Source: Helicobacter pylori (lineage in GTDB: Bacteria; Campylobacterota; Campylobacteria; Campylobacterales; Helicobacteraceae). Taken from it: a stretch of 64,000 nucleotides of DNA. This document shows, piece by piece, positions 32,160 through 41,767 of this stretch. Numbering within the stretch: position 1 is the stretch's first letter; every line of letters starts with the position of its first letter. The notes below the pieces were generated by a model. It saw only the letters and a program-made list of their open reading frames with translations. It searched no databases and was not told where the DNA came from. A program made the position numbers and the translations under genes. The stretch spans positions 62,001 through 126,000 of the forward strand of contig NZ_CP011487.1 of assembly GCF_001653475.1 (NCBI RefSeq). Direction: 5' to 3'.

Positions 32160-33078
32160 AGAAAATTTGCCTATCGTTTTTGGGCCTGTTTTATCCAGGC
32201 GTTTTGGGAAGTCTTTGGGCGTGGATTTATCGCCCTCTAAAAAACAATGCAATTACAATTGTATTTATTGTGAGTTGGGTAAAGCCAAGCCTATTGAACG
32301 CATGGAAGAAGTGATAAAAGTGGAAACCTTGATTAGCGCCATTCAAAAAGCCTTAAACAACCTTACTGCCCCCATTGATGTTTTAACCATTACCGCTAAT
32401 GGCGAACCCACGCTATACCCTCATTTATTAGAGCTTATCCAAAGCATCAAGCCTTTTTTAAAGGGCGTTAAAACTTTGATTTTAAGCAACGGATCACTAT
32501 TTTATGAGCCAAAAGTCCAACAAGCCTTAAAGGAATTTGACATCGTTAAATTTTCTTTAGACGCTATTGATTTGAAAGCCTTTGAAAAAGTGGATAAGCC
32601 CTATTCTAAAGACATTGACAAGATTTTAGAGGGGATTTCACGCTTTTCTCAAATTTATCAAGGGCAACTGGTGGCTGAAGTGTTGCTAATTAAGGGCGTG
32701 AATGATAGCGCGAACAACTTAAAACTCATCGCTGCATTTTTAAAAAAAATCAATACCGCTAGAGTGGATTTAAGCACCATAGACAGACCCTCAAGCTTTA
32801 AAGCCCCTAAATTAAGCGAAGATGAATTATTAAAATGCTCTTCATTTTTTGAAGGGCTTTGTGTGAGTTTGCCTAAACGATCCACTGCTCAAGCCAAAAA
32901 ATTGATTTCTTGCGGTATAGACGAATTGCTCGCTTTGATTTCCAGGCGCCCTTTAAGCGCAGAAGAAGCCCCCCTAATACTAGATCCTAACACCTTTAAG
33001 CATTTAGAAACTTTATTAAACCACCAACAAATTACGATTAAAAGAGTCGGCTCTTTGGAGTTTTATTGCGCGTTTTAA
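32152..33078 (+). CDS. Radical SAM protein
   Basis: 308 residues with the radical SAM cluster C33-x3-C37-x2-C40 (KQCNYNCIYCELG) near the N-terminus. It also has ITANGEPTLYPHL, LILSNGSLF, VKFSLDAID and VLLIKGVNDS segments of the SAM barrel. It resembles the family around tRNA-modifying Fe-S oxidoreductases, but the substrate is unknown. The ATG overlaps the last 8 bases of topA, and AGAAGGAGAT provides the ribosome site, so translation is coupled. Confidence 0.88.
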   Translation: MAKENLPIVFGPVLSRRFGKSLGVDLSPSKKQCNYNCIYCELGKAKPIERMEEVIKVETLISAIQKALNNLTAPIDVLTITANGEPTLYPHLLELIQSIKPFLKGVKTLILSNGSLFYEPKVQQALKEFDIVKFSLDAIDLKAFEKVDKPYSKDIDKILEGISRFSQIYQGQLVAEVLLIKGVNDSANNLKLIAAFLKKINTARVDLSTIDRPSSFKAPKLSEDELLKCSSFFEGLCVSLPKRSTAQAKKLISCGIDELLALISRRPLSAEEAPLILDPNTFKHLETLLNHQQITIKRVGSLEFYCAF

Positions 33079-33194
33079 CCTCCATTTGTAACCTTACTTT
33101 AGGGATAGCTTAAGCTTTTAAATGATTACCAAATAACGCCACAATACCATAAAAATGATCGCAAAAACCGACAGATAATTAAAAACTAATGTTT

Positions 33195-33650
33195 TTAACC
33201 GAGTTCTATCCCGCTCTTGTTCGCTCTGTCCCTAGCGTTATCCGCTTCCTTTTTTTCTTGTTCTAGTTCTATTTGTTTATCAATATCGCCAGCGCTACAA
33301 GCGGCTAATAATAAACTTGTCGCTATTGTTAATCCTGAATATTTCCACCAATTGATTTTATTCTCTTTCTCAGCTTGTTTGGATTTATCTTGGACTTTAT
33401 CGTCTAATTCTTTTGCTCTCTTGCATGCAACACGGGTTAATACTACTAACGCCACATTGCTTTTCTTGGGATGTTTTTTTACAAGTTCTCTAACTTTCTT
33501 TACAATTTTTGTAAAAATCCCACCAATTGATCTGAGCATATTTTTAATGGTGCTCACTCGTTTAAAATGAGTCTCTTTATTTGTCTTTGTGTGAGCCATC
33601 TCTGTGTTCTTGCCAACTTTATTTGTTTTTCCTGTTTTTACTGATTCCAT
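33195..33650 (-). CDS. Truncated member of a Helicobacter Lys-rich lipoprotein-like family
   Basis: 151 residues from the ATG at 33650, preferred over an ATG ten codons upstream because AAAGG is 7 bases before it. Basic N-terminal half, then ELDDKVQDKSKQAEKENK and a membrane/lipobox-like segment YSGLTIATSLLLAACSAG near the C-terminus. The last part, IELEQEKKEADNARDR and ANKSGIELG, is the beginning of the Glu/Lys repeat found at length in the relatives I recall at this locus (HP0118-HP0120). Here it stops after less than two repeat units, and only one gene is present. Probably a contracted remnant; it may not be functional. Confidence 0.6.
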   Translation of the reverse strand: MESVKTGKTNKVGKNTEMAHTKTNKETHFKRVSTIKNMLRSIGGIFTKIVKKVRELVKKHPKKSNVALVVLTRVACKRAKELDDKVQDKSKQAEKENKINWWKYSGLTIATSLLLAACSAGDIDKQIELEQEKKEADNARDRANKSGIELG

Positions 33651-33753
33651 TACCAACCTTTTTTCAAAAAACAATTTCACCCATCAAAATCTTATTATTG
33701 TAGTGTATATAGTCATATTTAATCGTTATTAAACGATTGGTTTGAAAAATTGT

Positions 33754-33787
33754 AAGGGTCAATCCAATCAAGTTAGATCAACCCCTT
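33754..33787 (-). terminator. Possible terminator after ppsA
   Basis: On the minus strand AAAGGGGT and ACCCTT arms with an imperfect inner stem are followed by ACAATTTTTC. The position just after the ppsA stop fits. Confidence 0.4.
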
Positions 33788-33792
33788 TATTA

Positions 33793-36231
33793 TCAAGGTG
33801 CAGTTAAGCCATGGCCTTTCAATTCTTTTTCTAACTTGGCTACAGCGTTCCAAGTGGGGATCACGCTATCAGGGTTTAGAGAAATGGAAGTGATGCCCTC
33901 TTTGACTAAAAACTCTGTTACTTCAGGGTAATCGCTTGGGGCTTGCCCGCAAATCCCGCAATATTTGTTGTGCCTTTTACAAGCTTCAATCGCTTTTTTA
34001 AACATTTTTAGCATCGCTTCATTCCTTTCATCAAAAACATGGCTGACTAATTCGCTGTCTCTATCCACGCCTAAAGTGAGCTGGGTTAAATCATTAGAGC
34101 CAATAGAAAAGCCATCAAACAAGCTTAAGAAATCATCAGCCAAAATGACATTCACCGGTAATTCGCACATGATATAAATTTCAAGCCCGTTTTTGCCGGA
34201 TTCTAGATTGTTTTTTCTTAAGATTTCTAGGACTTTTTTACCCTCTTCAATGGTTCGCAAAAAGGGGATCATCACTTTCATGTTTGTCAAGCCCATTTCT
34301 TCTCTCACTAACGCTAAGGCTTCACACTCCCACGAAAACGCTTCATTATAGCTCTCTGAATAATACCGACTAGCCCCCCTATAACCAAGCATGGGGTTTT
34401 CTTCATTAGGCTCATAGCTAGAGCCGCCAAGCATGCGCATGTATTCATTGGATTTGAAATCGCTAGTCCTTACAATGACAGGTTTAGGGTAAAACGCTGC
34501 GCTGATCATGCCAATGCCTTCAGCGATTTTTTTCACAAAAAAATCTTTAGGGTTAGCATAGCCTGCCATAAGGTTTTCAATTTCATTTTTTTCTTTCACG
34601 CTTTTTTTGTGGTGCAAATCCACTAAGGCTAAAGGGTGGGCTTTGATTTGATTTAAAATAATCATTTCCATTCTAGCCAGCCCTACGCCGTGATTAGGGA
34701 GCTGAGAAAAGCTGAAGGCTTTTTCAGGGTTTCCAATATTGATATAAATTTTTGTTTGAGTTTCTTGCATGTTAGAAAGCTCCACCCTTTCAATTTCATG
34801 CTCATAAATGCCTGCATACACATAGCCCTCTTCGCCCTCAGTGCAAGAAACCGTGATTTCCATGCCGGTATAAAGGCTATCAGTCGCCCCGCTCACCCCA
34901 ACAATAGCTGGCACGCCAATTTCTCTAGCCACAATAGCGGCATGGCAAGTGCGCCCTCCACGATTAGTGATAACCGCGCTCGCTTTTTTCATGCAAGGCT
35001 CCCAATCTGGGTCGGTGTTATCCGTAACTAAAATTTCGCCCTCTTTAAAAGAATTCATGTGCTCCAAATCATTGATGATGCGCACTTTTCCTGAGCCAAT
35101 TTTACTCCCAATCGCTCTGCCTTGTAAGATAATCTCTTTCTTTTCGTTAGGGTTTTTGAATTTGAATTTTTCAAAGACTTGACTTTCTTCTTTGGTTTTT
35201 TGGCTTTGAACGGTTTCTGGGCGTGCTTGAACGATAAAGATTTCCCCACTATCGCCATCTTTAGCCCATTCTATATCCATAGGGCGGTATTGTTTGGCTT
35301 CTTTAGAGTAATGTTTTTCAATTTCAATGGCGTATTTGGCTAAAATCAGCACATCTTCATCGCTCAATGAAAAGGATTGCCATTCTTTTTTGGTGGTTTT
35401 AATGTTTCTGGTGGGGTGTTCACTACCCCTTGGGGCATAGACCATTTTTTGCGTTTTATTGCCGAGCTGCCGTTTGATAATGGGGCGTTTGTTTTGCTCT
35501 AAAGTAGGCTTAAACACATAAAATTCATCAGGGTTTATCGTGCCGCCCACCACATTTTCGCCTAACCCCCACGCTGAAGTGATAAACACCGCGTCTTTAA
35601 AACCGGTTTCGGTGTCAATAGAAAACATCACGCCCGCGCTGCCTTTATCCGCTCGCACCATTTTTTGCACCCCCACACTCAGCGCGACTTTTAAATGATC
35701 AAACCCGCGACTCGCTCTATAGCTAATCGCTCTGTCGGTAAAAAGCGACGCTAAACAAGATTTGATATAGTGGATCAATTCTGTTTTACCCTTAATGTTC
35801 AAATAAGTGTCTTGCTGCCCGGCAAAAGAAGCGTCCGGTAGATCTTCTGCAGTAGCGGAGCTCCTTACAGCCACATCGGCTTCTTTCATGTGGTATTGCT
35901 GGCTTAAAATTTCATAAGCTTGAAAAATCTCATCTCTTAAATCGCTAGGAAAAGGCGTGCCAAAAATAAGCTCTCTGATTTGTTTGGAGCGGATTTTTAA
36001 CACATCAATCTCCGTGGCATCAACATTTTCTAAAAGCTCTATGATTTTTTGTTTAGCCCCCCCTTGCTCTAAAAGATACCAATACGCTTCGCTTGTAATA
36101 GCAAAGCCATCAGGCACTTTAATGCCAATAGGCACTAATTCTTGAAACATTTCACCAATACTAGCGTTCTTGCCCCCAACCAAATTCACATTCTTATTGT
36201 TCAACTCTTTGAAAAACTTGATATATCGCAC
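33793..36231 (-). CDS. ppsA: Phosphoenolpyruvate synthase
   Basis: 812-residue enzyme making phosphoenolpyruvate from pyruvate, ATP and water, needed for gluconeogenesis from lactate, serine and amino acids. The N-terminal ATP-grasp domain includes [10 protein letters not shown] and [20 protein letters not shown]. The swivelling phosphohistidine domain has [13 protein letters not shown] with the catalytic His near residue 431. The C-terminal PEP-binding barrel includes [11 protein letters not shown] and [11 protein letters not shown]. Full length. It fits the lactate and serine use encoded elsewhere in the window. Confidence 0.97.
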   Translation of the reverse strand: MRYIKFFKELNNKNVNLVGGKNASIGEMFQELVPIGIKVPDGFAITSEAYWYLLEQGGAKQKIIELLENVDATEIDVLKIRSKQIRELIFGTPFPSDLRDEIFQAYEILSQQYHMKEADVAVRSSATAEDLPDASFAGQQDTYLNIKGKTELIHYIKSCLASLFTDRAISYRASRGFDHLKVALSVGVQKMVRADKGSAGVMFSIDTETGFKDAVFITSAWGLGENVVGGTINPDEFYVFKPTLEQNKRPIIKRQLGNKTQKMVYAPRGSEHPTRNIKTTKKEWQSFSLSDEDVLILAKYAIEIEKHYSKEAKQYRPMDIEWAKDGDSGEIFIVQARPETVQSQKTKEESQVFEKFKFKNPNEKKEIILQGRAIGSKIGSGKVRIINDLEHMNSFKEGEILVTDNTDPDWEPCMKKASAVITNRGGRTCHAAIVAREIGVPAIVGVSGATDSLYTGMEITVSCTEGEEGYVYAGIYEHEIERVELSNMQETQTKIYINIGNPEKAFSFSQLPNHGVGLARMEMIILNQIKAHPLALVDLHHKKSVKEKNEIENLMAGYANPKDFFVKKIAEGIGMISAAFYPKPVIVRTSDFKSNEYMRMLGGSSYEPNEENPMLGYRGASRYYSESYNEAFSWECEALALVREEMGLTNMKVMIPFLRTIEEGKKVLEILRKNNLESGKNGLEIYIMCELPVNVILADDFLSLFDGFSIGSNDLTQLTLGVDRDSELVSHVFDERNEAMLKMFKKAIEACKRHNKYCGICGQAPSDYPEVTEFLVKEGITSISLNPDSVIPTWNAVAKLEKELKGHGLTAP

Positions 36232-36370
36232 AAAACTCCCTTAAAATTATCATTAAGTCTTTTAAAACATAAAGTATAACAATGATAGCATGATAGAGCT
36301 TTAGTTTTAGCTAGTTTGTATTCTAAGCTTTTTGATAAAGAGGTGTTCTTTTTGGTTTATGATTTTATAG

Positions 36371-36376
36371 TATAAT
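36371..36376 (+). promoter_or_regulatory. -10 box of the HP0122-type gene and thrS operon
   Basis: A perfect TATAAT about 40 bases before the TTG of the small lipoprotein gene; probably serves the whole downstream translation operon. Confidence 0.5.
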
Positions 36377-36415
36377 AACCGATCAGTTAGGTATTTTTGA
36401 ACAGAAAGGGTAGTT

Positions 36416-36547
36416 TTGTATAGGCGGTTGCTATTGAATTTGTTTTGTATGGTATTTTTACAAGCGTGTTTAAAGCCTATGAGCGACCCTAAAGCTGAGA
36501 AAGTGGATTCGCAAGTGCAATGCGGGTTTGGCTCAAAAGATTGCTAA
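36416..36547 (+). CDS. Small lipoprotein, 43 residues
   Basis: TTG start with AGAAAGGG six bases upstream; reads MYRRLLLNLFCMVFLQACLK then PMSDPKAEKVDSQVQ, ending CGFGSKDC. The N-terminus is a short lipoprotein signal with lipobox FLQAC, leaving a mature peptide of about 27 residues with a C-terminal CxxxxxxC. Too short for ordinary gene callers, but it has a promoter, ribosome site and sensible composition. It lies 39 bases before thrS and is probably transcribed with it. Function unknown. Confidence 0.75.
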   Translation: MYRRLLLNLFCMVFLQACLKPMSDPKAEKVDSQVQCGFGSKDC

Positions 36548-36586
36548 ATTTTAAGGTTTAAAGAAAGGAGATATAAGTTTTAAAGA

Positions 36587-38425
36587 ATGAGTGCGGAACT
36601 GATTGCTGTTTATAAAGACGAGCAAATAATAGATTTAGAGAGCGCGAAAGTCTTGGGGCTGAGCGATGGGATTAAAGCGTTAAAAGGGACAGAGCCGATA
36701 TATTTTGATGATTCGCCTTTGGCTTTAGAAGTGATCAGGCATTCATGTGCGCATTTGCTCGCGCAAAGCTTGAAAGCCCTTTATCCGGACGCGAAATTTT
36801 TTGTAGGTCCTGTGGTAGAAGAGGGGTTTTATTACGATTTCAAGACCGCTTCAAAAATCAGCGAAGAGGATTTGCCTAAAATTGAAGCGAAAATGAAAGA
36901 ATTTGCGAAGTTAAAACTCGCTATCACTAAAGAGGTTTTAACCAGAGAGCAAGCCTTGGAGCGTTTTAAGGGCGATGAATTAAAGCATGCGGTCATGAGT
37001 AAAATCAGTGGCGATGCATTTGGCGTGTACCAACAAGGCGAGTTTGAAGATTTGTGTAAAGGGCCGCACCTCCCAAACACTCGTTTTTTAAACCATTTCA
37101 AGCTCACTAAATTGGCTGGAGCTTATTTGGGTGGCGATGAAAACAATGAAATGCTCATTAGAATCTATGGCATCGCTTTTGCCACCAAAGAGGGCTTAAA
37201 AGATTATCTTTTCCAAATAGAAGAAGCGAAAAAACGAGATCACAGAAAGCTAGGCATGGAGCTAGGGCTTTTTAGTTTTGATGACGAGATAGGGGCGGGC
37301 TTACCTTTATGGCTGCCTAAAGGGGCAAGAATCAGAAAACGCATTGAAGATTTATTGAGTAAAGCGTTACTTTTAAGAGGCTATGAGCCGGTTAAAGGCC
37401 CTGAGATTTTAAAGAGCGATGTGTGGAAAATCAGCGGGCATTATGACAACTATAAAGAAAACATGTATTTCACCACGATTGATGAGCAAGAATACGGCAT
37501 AAAGCCTATGAATTGCGTGGGGCATATTAAAGTCTATCAAAGCACTTTGCACAGCTACAGAGATTTGCCCTTAAGGTTTTATGAATACGGCGTGGTGCAT
37601 CGACATGAAAAAAGCGGCGTGTTGCATGGGCTTTTAAGGGTGAGAGAATTCACCCAAGACGATGCACATATTTTTTGTTCTTTTGAACAGATCCAAAGCG
37701 AAGTGAGCGCGATTTTAGATTTTACGCATAAGATCATGCAAGCGTTTGATTTTAGCTATGAAATGGAATTATCCACAAGGCCGGCTAAATCCATAGGCGA
37801 TGATAAAGTTTGGGAAAAGGCCACTAACGCTTTAAAAGAAGCCCTAAAAGAGCACCGCATTGATTATAAGATTGATGAAGGGGGAGGGGCTTTCTATGGG
37901 CCTAAGATTGACATTAAAATCACTGATGCTTTAAAGCGTAAATGGCAGTGTGGCACGATTCAAGTGGATATGAATTTGCCTGAACGCTTCCAACTCGCTT
38001 TCACTAATGAGCGTAATCACGCTGAACAGCCGGTGATGATCCACAGAGCGATTTTAGGCTCGTTTGAAAGGTTTATTGCGATTTTGAGCGAACATTTTGG
38101 GGGGAATTTCCCTTTCTTTGTCGCACCCACTCAAATCGCTCTCATTCCTATTAATGAAGAGCATCATGTTTTTGCTTTGAAATTAAAAGAGGCACTAAAA
38201 AAGTGCGATATTTTTGTAGAAGTGTTGGATAAGAACGACAGCTTGAATAAAAAGGTGCGCTTAGCTGAAAAGCAAAAAATCCCTATGATTTTAGTGTTAG
38301 GGAATGAAGAAGTGGAGAGCGAAATTTTATCCATTAGAGACAGAGAAAAACAAGCTCAATATAAAATGCCCTTAAAGGAGTTTTTAAACATGGTTGAATC
38401 TAAGATGCAAGAGGTTAGTTTTTGA
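36587..38425 (+). CDS. thrS: Threonyl-tRNA synthetase
   Basis: 612-residue class II synthetase. The editing domain has H52-SCA-H56 ([12 protein letters not shown]) and the C-terminal editing zinc site region HAVMSKISG. The catalytic core includes YKENMYFT, the zinc-binding MNCVGH cysteine, [12 protein letters not shown]-like motif 2 ([15 protein letters not shown]) and the class II motif 3 region ending [11 protein letters not shown]. The anticodon domain ends the protein. The N-terminal TGS segment is shorter than in E. coli. AAAGAAAGGAGAT is a strong ribosome site. The stop overlaps infC by 4 bases. Confidence 0.96.
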   Translation: MSAELIAVYKDEQIIDLESAKVLGLSDGIKALKGTEPIYFDDSPLALEVIRHSCAHLLAQSLKALYPDAKFFVGPVVEEGFYYDFKTASKISEEDLPKIEAKMKEFAKLKLAITKEVLTREQALERFKGDELKHAVMSKISGDAFGVYQQGEFEDLCKGPHLPNTRFLNHFKLTKLAGAYLGGDENNEMLIRIYGIAFATKEGLKDYLFQIEEAKKRDHRKLGMELGLFSFDDEIGAGLPLWLPKGARIRKRIEDLLSKALLLRGYEPVKGPEILKSDVWKISGHYDNYKENMYFTTIDEQEYGIKPMNCVGHIKVYQSTLHSYRDLPLRFYEYGVVHRHEKSGVLHGLLRVREFTQDDAHIFCSFEQIQSEVSAILDFTHKIMQAFDFSYEMELSTRPAKSIGDDKVWEKATNALKEALKEHRIDYKIDEGGGAFYGPKIDIKITDALKRKWQCGTIQVDMNLPERFQLAFTNERNHAEQPVMIHRAILGSFERFIAILSEHFGGNFPFFVAPTQIALIPINEEHHVFALKLKEALKKCDIFVEVLDKNDSLNKKVRLAEKQKIPMILVLGNEEVESEILSIRDREKQAQYKMPLKEFLNMVESKMQEVSF

Positions 38426-39033
38426 GTAGAAACGAAGCGTTGTTAAACGGAGACATTAATTTTAAAGAAGTGCGTTGCGTGGGCGATAATGGCGAAGTGT
38501 ATGGGATTATTTCTTCCAAAGAAGCGCTAAATATCGCTCAAAATTTAGGTTTGGATTTGGTTTTGATTTCAGCGAGTGCGAAACCTCCCGTGTGTAAGGT
38601 GATGGATTATAATAAATTCCGCTACCAAAATGAAAAGAAAATCAAGGAAGCCAAGAAAAAGCAAAAGCAAATTGAAATCAAAGAGATCAAGCTTTCCACT
38701 CAAATCGCGCAAAACGATATTAACTACAAAGTCAAGCATGCGAGGGAATTTATTGAATCCAATAAGCATGTCAAATTCAAAGTGGTTTTAAAGGGTAGAG
38801 AGAGCCAAAACTCAAAAGCCGGGCTTGATGTGCTTTTTAGAGTCCAAAGCATGATGGAAGATTTAGCCAACCCTGAAAAAGAGCCAAAAACCGAGGGGCG
38901 TTTTGTTTCGTGGATGTTTGTGCCTAAGGCTAAAGAAGCCCCCAAAAACGAAAAAAAAACTAAAGAAAATAACCCGCCTTTTAATCGTATTAACCTTATG
39001 AAAGGAGAAAATCATGCCAAAAATGAAGACTAA
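38422..39033 (+). CDS. infC: Translation initiation factor IF-3
   Basis: 203 residues. The N-terminal domain has [20 protein letters not shown] and [23 protein letters not shown] basic linker ([17 protein letters not shown]) follows, then the C-terminal domain that binds the 30S subunit. It has a Lys/Asn-rich tail beyond the usual family end. The start is TTG, inside the TTGA overlap with the thrS stop. A non-ATG start is usual for infC, which controls itself through its start codon in other bacteria. Its end overlaps rpmI by 20 bases. Confidence 0.95.
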   Translation: MSRNEALLNGDINFKEVRCVGDNGEVYGIISSKEALNIAQNLGLDLVLISASAKPPVCKVMDYNKFRYQNEKKIKEAKKKQKQIEIKEIKLSTQIAQNDINYKVKHAREFIESNKHVKFKVVLKGRESQNSKAGLDVLFRVQSMMEDLANPEKEPKTEGRFVSWMFVPKAKEAPKNEKKTKENNPPFNRINLMKGENHAKNED

Positions 39034-39208
39034 TCGTGGCGCGTATAAGCGTTTCAAAGTTAAAAAAAACTTGATTAAGCGTGGCAGTGCTTTTAAAAGT
39101 CATATTTTGACTAAAAAAAGCCCTAAGCGTAAAGCCAATCTAAACGCGCCAAAACATGTGCATCATACTAATGTGCATTCTGTCATGTCGTTGCTTTGCA
39201 GGGCTTAA
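39014..39208 (+). CDS. rpmI: Ribosomal protein bL35
   Basis: 64-residue basic protein with [18 protein letters not shown], the typical L35 start. GAAAGGAGAAAATC precedes the ATG inside the end of infC. Part of the infC-rpmI-rplT unit, which in many bacteria is held in check by L20. Confidence 0.97.
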   Translation: MPKMKTNRGAYKRFKVKKNLIKRGSAFKSHILTKKSPKRKANLNAPKHVHHTNVHSVMSLLCRA

Positions 39209-39303
39209 GAATGCTCATTAGAAAGTGGAGTTAATCCCCTTATTTAAGGGAAAGTCGTTTCAAGAAACGCACCTAAAAATATTTTAAAAAGAAAGGTAAA
39301 GAA

Positions 39304-39654
39304 ATGAGAGTTAAAACAGGCGTTGTGCGCAGAAGACGCCATAAAAAAGTCTTAAAACTCGCTAGAGGGTTTTATAGCGGCAGAAGAAAGCATTTTAGAA
39401 AGGCTAAAGAACAGCTTGAAAGAAGCATGTATTACGCCTTTAGGGATCGCAAACAAAAGAAAAGAGATTTTAGGAGTTTGTGGGTGGTAAGGATCAATGC
39501 GGCTTGCAGAATGCACAATACCAGTTATTCGCGCTTCATGCATGCCTTAAAAGTGGCTAACATTGAATTAGACCGCAAGGTTTTAGCAGACATGGCGATG
39601 AATGACATGCAAGCTTTTACAAGCGTGTTAGAGAGCGTAAAAGAGCATCTTTAA
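39304..39654 (+). CDS. rplT: Ribosomal protein bL20
   Basis: 116 residues, strongly basic. It begins [20 protein letters not shown] and contains [19 protein letters not shown] and RINAACR, all canonical for L20, an early 50S assembly protein. AAAGAAAGGTAAAGAA precedes the ATG. The 95-base gap after rpmI holds short inverted segments (CCCCTTATTTAAGGG), which could belong to an L20 autoregulation site. That is speculative. Confidence 0.97.
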   Translation: MRVKTGVVRRRRHKKVLKLARGFYSGRRKHFRKAKEQLERSMYYAFRDRKQKKRDFRSLWVVRINAACRMHNTSYSRFMHALKVANIELDRKVLADMAMNDMQAFTSVLESVKEHL

Positions 39655-39703
39655 TCTCTATTGGCTGTTAGGTTTTAGTTTTAGCCTAAAAAAGGTGAGA
39701 GGA

Positions 39704-39748
39704 TTTAGGACCTTTTACTAAAAAGTTCCTAAAATTGATTTTTGTTTC
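39704..39748 (+). terminator. Terminator of the thrS-infC-rpmI-rplT operon
   Basis: TTTAGGACCTTTT and AAAAGTTCCTAAA form a 13-base stem with one mismatch and an ACTA loop, followed by ATTGATTTTTGTTT. It is about 50 bases after the rplT stop. Confidence 0.75.
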
Positions 39749-39853
39749 AATTTATTCTCATTCAATTGCTATATTTAATCAAAAAGAAAGCAATTTTATA
39801 GTAGAATGTGGCATCTAGAACTCAAATAGAGAAAATGTAGAAGGAAGGAATAC

Positions 39854-40714
39854 ATGAAGAAATCTGTTATAGTAGGCACTATCTCTCTAGCAATGACAAG
39901 CTTGTTGTCAGCAGAGACCCCTAAGCAAGAAAAAGCTATTAAGACTAGCCCTACAAAAAAAGGTGAAAGAAATGCTGCTTTTATAGGGATTGATTACCAG
40001 TTGGGTATGCTCAGCACTACCGCTCAAAATTGTTCCCATGGGAATTGTAATGGTAATCAAAGTGGGGCTTATGGCTCTAATACGCCTAATATGCCTACAG
40101 CGTCAAATCCGACAGGAGGGCTTACCCATGGTGCTTTAGGGACTCGTGGGTATAAAGGCTTAAGCAACCAACAATACGCTATCAATGGTTTTGGGTTTGT
40201 TGTAGGATATAAGCATTTTTTTAAGAAATCCCCGCAATTTGGAATGCGTTATTACGGGTTCTTTGATTTTGCAAGCTCTTATTATAAGTATTACACTTAT
40301 AATGATTATGGCATGAGAGACGCTCGCAAGGGTTCTCAAAATTTCATGTTTGGCTATGGGGCTGGAACAGATGTGTTGTTTAACCCAGCTATTTTCAATC
40401 GTGAGAACTTGCATTTTGGGTTTTTCGTTGGCGTTGCGATTGGTGGTACCTCTTGGGGTCCAACAAACTATTATTTCAAGGACCTAGCTGATGAATACAG
40501 AGGGAGTTTCCACCCGTCAAATTTCCAGGTCTTAGTTAATGGTGGGATTCGCTTGGGCACTAAACACCAAGGTTTTGAAATTGGCTTGAAAATCCAAACC
40601 ATTCGCAACAATTATTATACTGCTAGTGCGGATAATGTTCCTGAAGGGGTTACTTATAAATTCACCTTTCACCGCCCCTATGCCTTTTATTGGCGTTACA
40701 TTGTAAGCTTTTAA
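39854..40714 (+). CDS. horB: Outer membrane protein HorB
   Basis: 286-residue Hor-family (Hop-related) outer membrane protein. The signal peptide MKKSVIVGTISLAMTSLLSA is followed by a Lys-rich segment. Then comes the barrel: GIDYQLGML, a CSHGNCNG disulfide-type loop, FGMRYYGFFDFASSYY, NFMFGYGAGTDVLFN and the end RPYAFYWRYIVSF with terminal Phe. HorB has been linked to adherence and Lewis antigen display in this species. GAAGGAAGGAATAC precedes the ATG. Single gene by context. Confidence 0.92.
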   Translation: MKKSVIVGTISLAMTSLLSAETPKQEKAIKTSPTKKGERNAAFIGIDYQLGMLSTTAQNCSHGNCNGNQSGAYGSNTPNMPTASNPTGGLTHGALGTRGYKGLSNQQYAINGFGFVVGYKHFFKKSPQFGMRYYGFFDFASSYYKYYTYNDYGMRDARKGSQNFMFGYGAGTDVLFNPAIFNRENLHFGFFVGVAIGGTSWGPTNYYFKDLADEYRGSFHPSNFQVLVNGGIRLGTKHQGFEIGLKIQTIRNNYYTASADNVPEGVTYKFTFHRPYAFYWRYIVSF

Positions 40715-41071
40715 GGTGTTTTAGGGTTAATCTCATGGGGGCATAGAGAAGGGCTTTTGCTCTTTATAGCCTTTTATGGTTTTTTGGTATCAAAGCCGTT
40801 GTTTTAAAAAATCAATACGGCTACTTGGCAAAAATTAAAGTGCAATCCTTACAAGCGATTGAATTTACCACAACAGCACACAAACAAGTTTTTGAAAAAT
40901 CAAAAATGAATTAATTATTTTTGAAAATAATAATAGAGGATACAGGTTAGCTGTTTTAATGGAGTGCTGATCATAAAATCTAAAAATCAATTTGCTATTA
41001 AAGTGCTATAAGTTATCTTTAATCAATCAGATGATAGAATTTGTTTTTTATTTTTGAATTGGGAGCGTTTG
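40715..41071. other. Spacer between horB and the DUF1104-like gene
   Basis: 357 bases. It holds a probable gene remnant (40747-40914) and AT-rich sequence with a GATAGAAT-like -10 near 41034. No other gene is supported. Confidence 0.5.
40747..40914 (+). pseudogene. Gene remnant of unknown family
   Basis: A 55-codon open frame with no acceptable start (only an internal TTG). It reads FALYSLLWFFGIKAVVLKNQ, then YGYLAKIKVQSLQAIEF, then TTTAHKQVFEKSKMN. Codon use and the amphipathic C-terminal helix look protein-like. It may be the 3' piece of a lost gene. No family recognised. Confidence 0.35.
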
Positions 41072-41503
41072 ATGGAAAAACTAGCGTTGTCTTTATTATT
41101 TACAGGGACTTTTTTGGGGCTTTTTTTGAATGCGAGTGATTTTAAGAGCATGGATAATAAGCAACTATTAGAGCAAGCAGGGAAAGTTGCTCCTAGTGAA
41201 GTTCCAGAGTTTCGTGCAGAAGTCAATAAACGATTAGCAGCGATGAAAGAAGAAGAGCGTAAAAATTATAAAGCGGATTTTAAGAAAGCGATGGATAAAA
41301 ATTTAGCTTCTTTAAGCTAAGAAGATCGCGATAAACGTAAAAAAGAAATTCTTGAAGTGATTGCTAACAAAAAGAAAACAATGACCATGAAAGAATATCG
41401 TGAAGAGGGGCTAGATTTGCATGATTGCACATGTGAAGGTCCTTTTCATGATCATGAAAAAAAGGGAAAAAAAGGGAAAAAACCAAGCCATCATAAACAT
41501 TAG
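41072..41503 (+). pseudogene. DUF1104-like secreted protein gene with a premature stop
   Basis: The ATG at 41072 (after GGGAG) starts MEKLALSLLFTGTFLGLFLNA, a signal peptide. A helical Lys/Glu segment typical of DUF1104 follows (FKSMDNKQLLEQAGKV and AEVNKRLAAMKEEERKNY). TAA at 41318-41320 ends it at 82 residues. The same frame then continues without a break for 60 codons to TAG at 41501, reading EDRDKRKKEILEV, LDLHDCTCEG, and a His/Lys-rich end FHDHEKKGKK...PSHHKH. An intact relative of about 143 residues is expected (HP0129 position), so a single sense-to-TAA change is the simplest explanation. The 82-residue product may still be made. Confidence 0.75.
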
Positions 41504-41767
41504 CGCTTAGGGTGTGTTAGTGGGGTGTTTTTGTTTTTTGGCGTTGGTTAGGGTTTAAAATGTTGGAATGGTGTTTGTATTTTTTGGATATTTATAGTAT
41601 CATAGTCCAATAATAAGGACCCTTTGAACGCCTGTATTTTAAGACGGCTAAAATAGCTTGGATTCTTAGGTAGTTTTTTATCAATAGAAGAAGATTTCAA
41701 AAGAGAGCTTATGAAGAACAGTAATTTTTGTTGCGGTTATATATTTATTAAAACTAGGAGTTTTAGT

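Noticed and set aside
39209-39303. L20 autoregulatory leader
   Set aside because: Only a short inverted segment is visible between rpmI and rplT; not enough to call a regulatory RNA.
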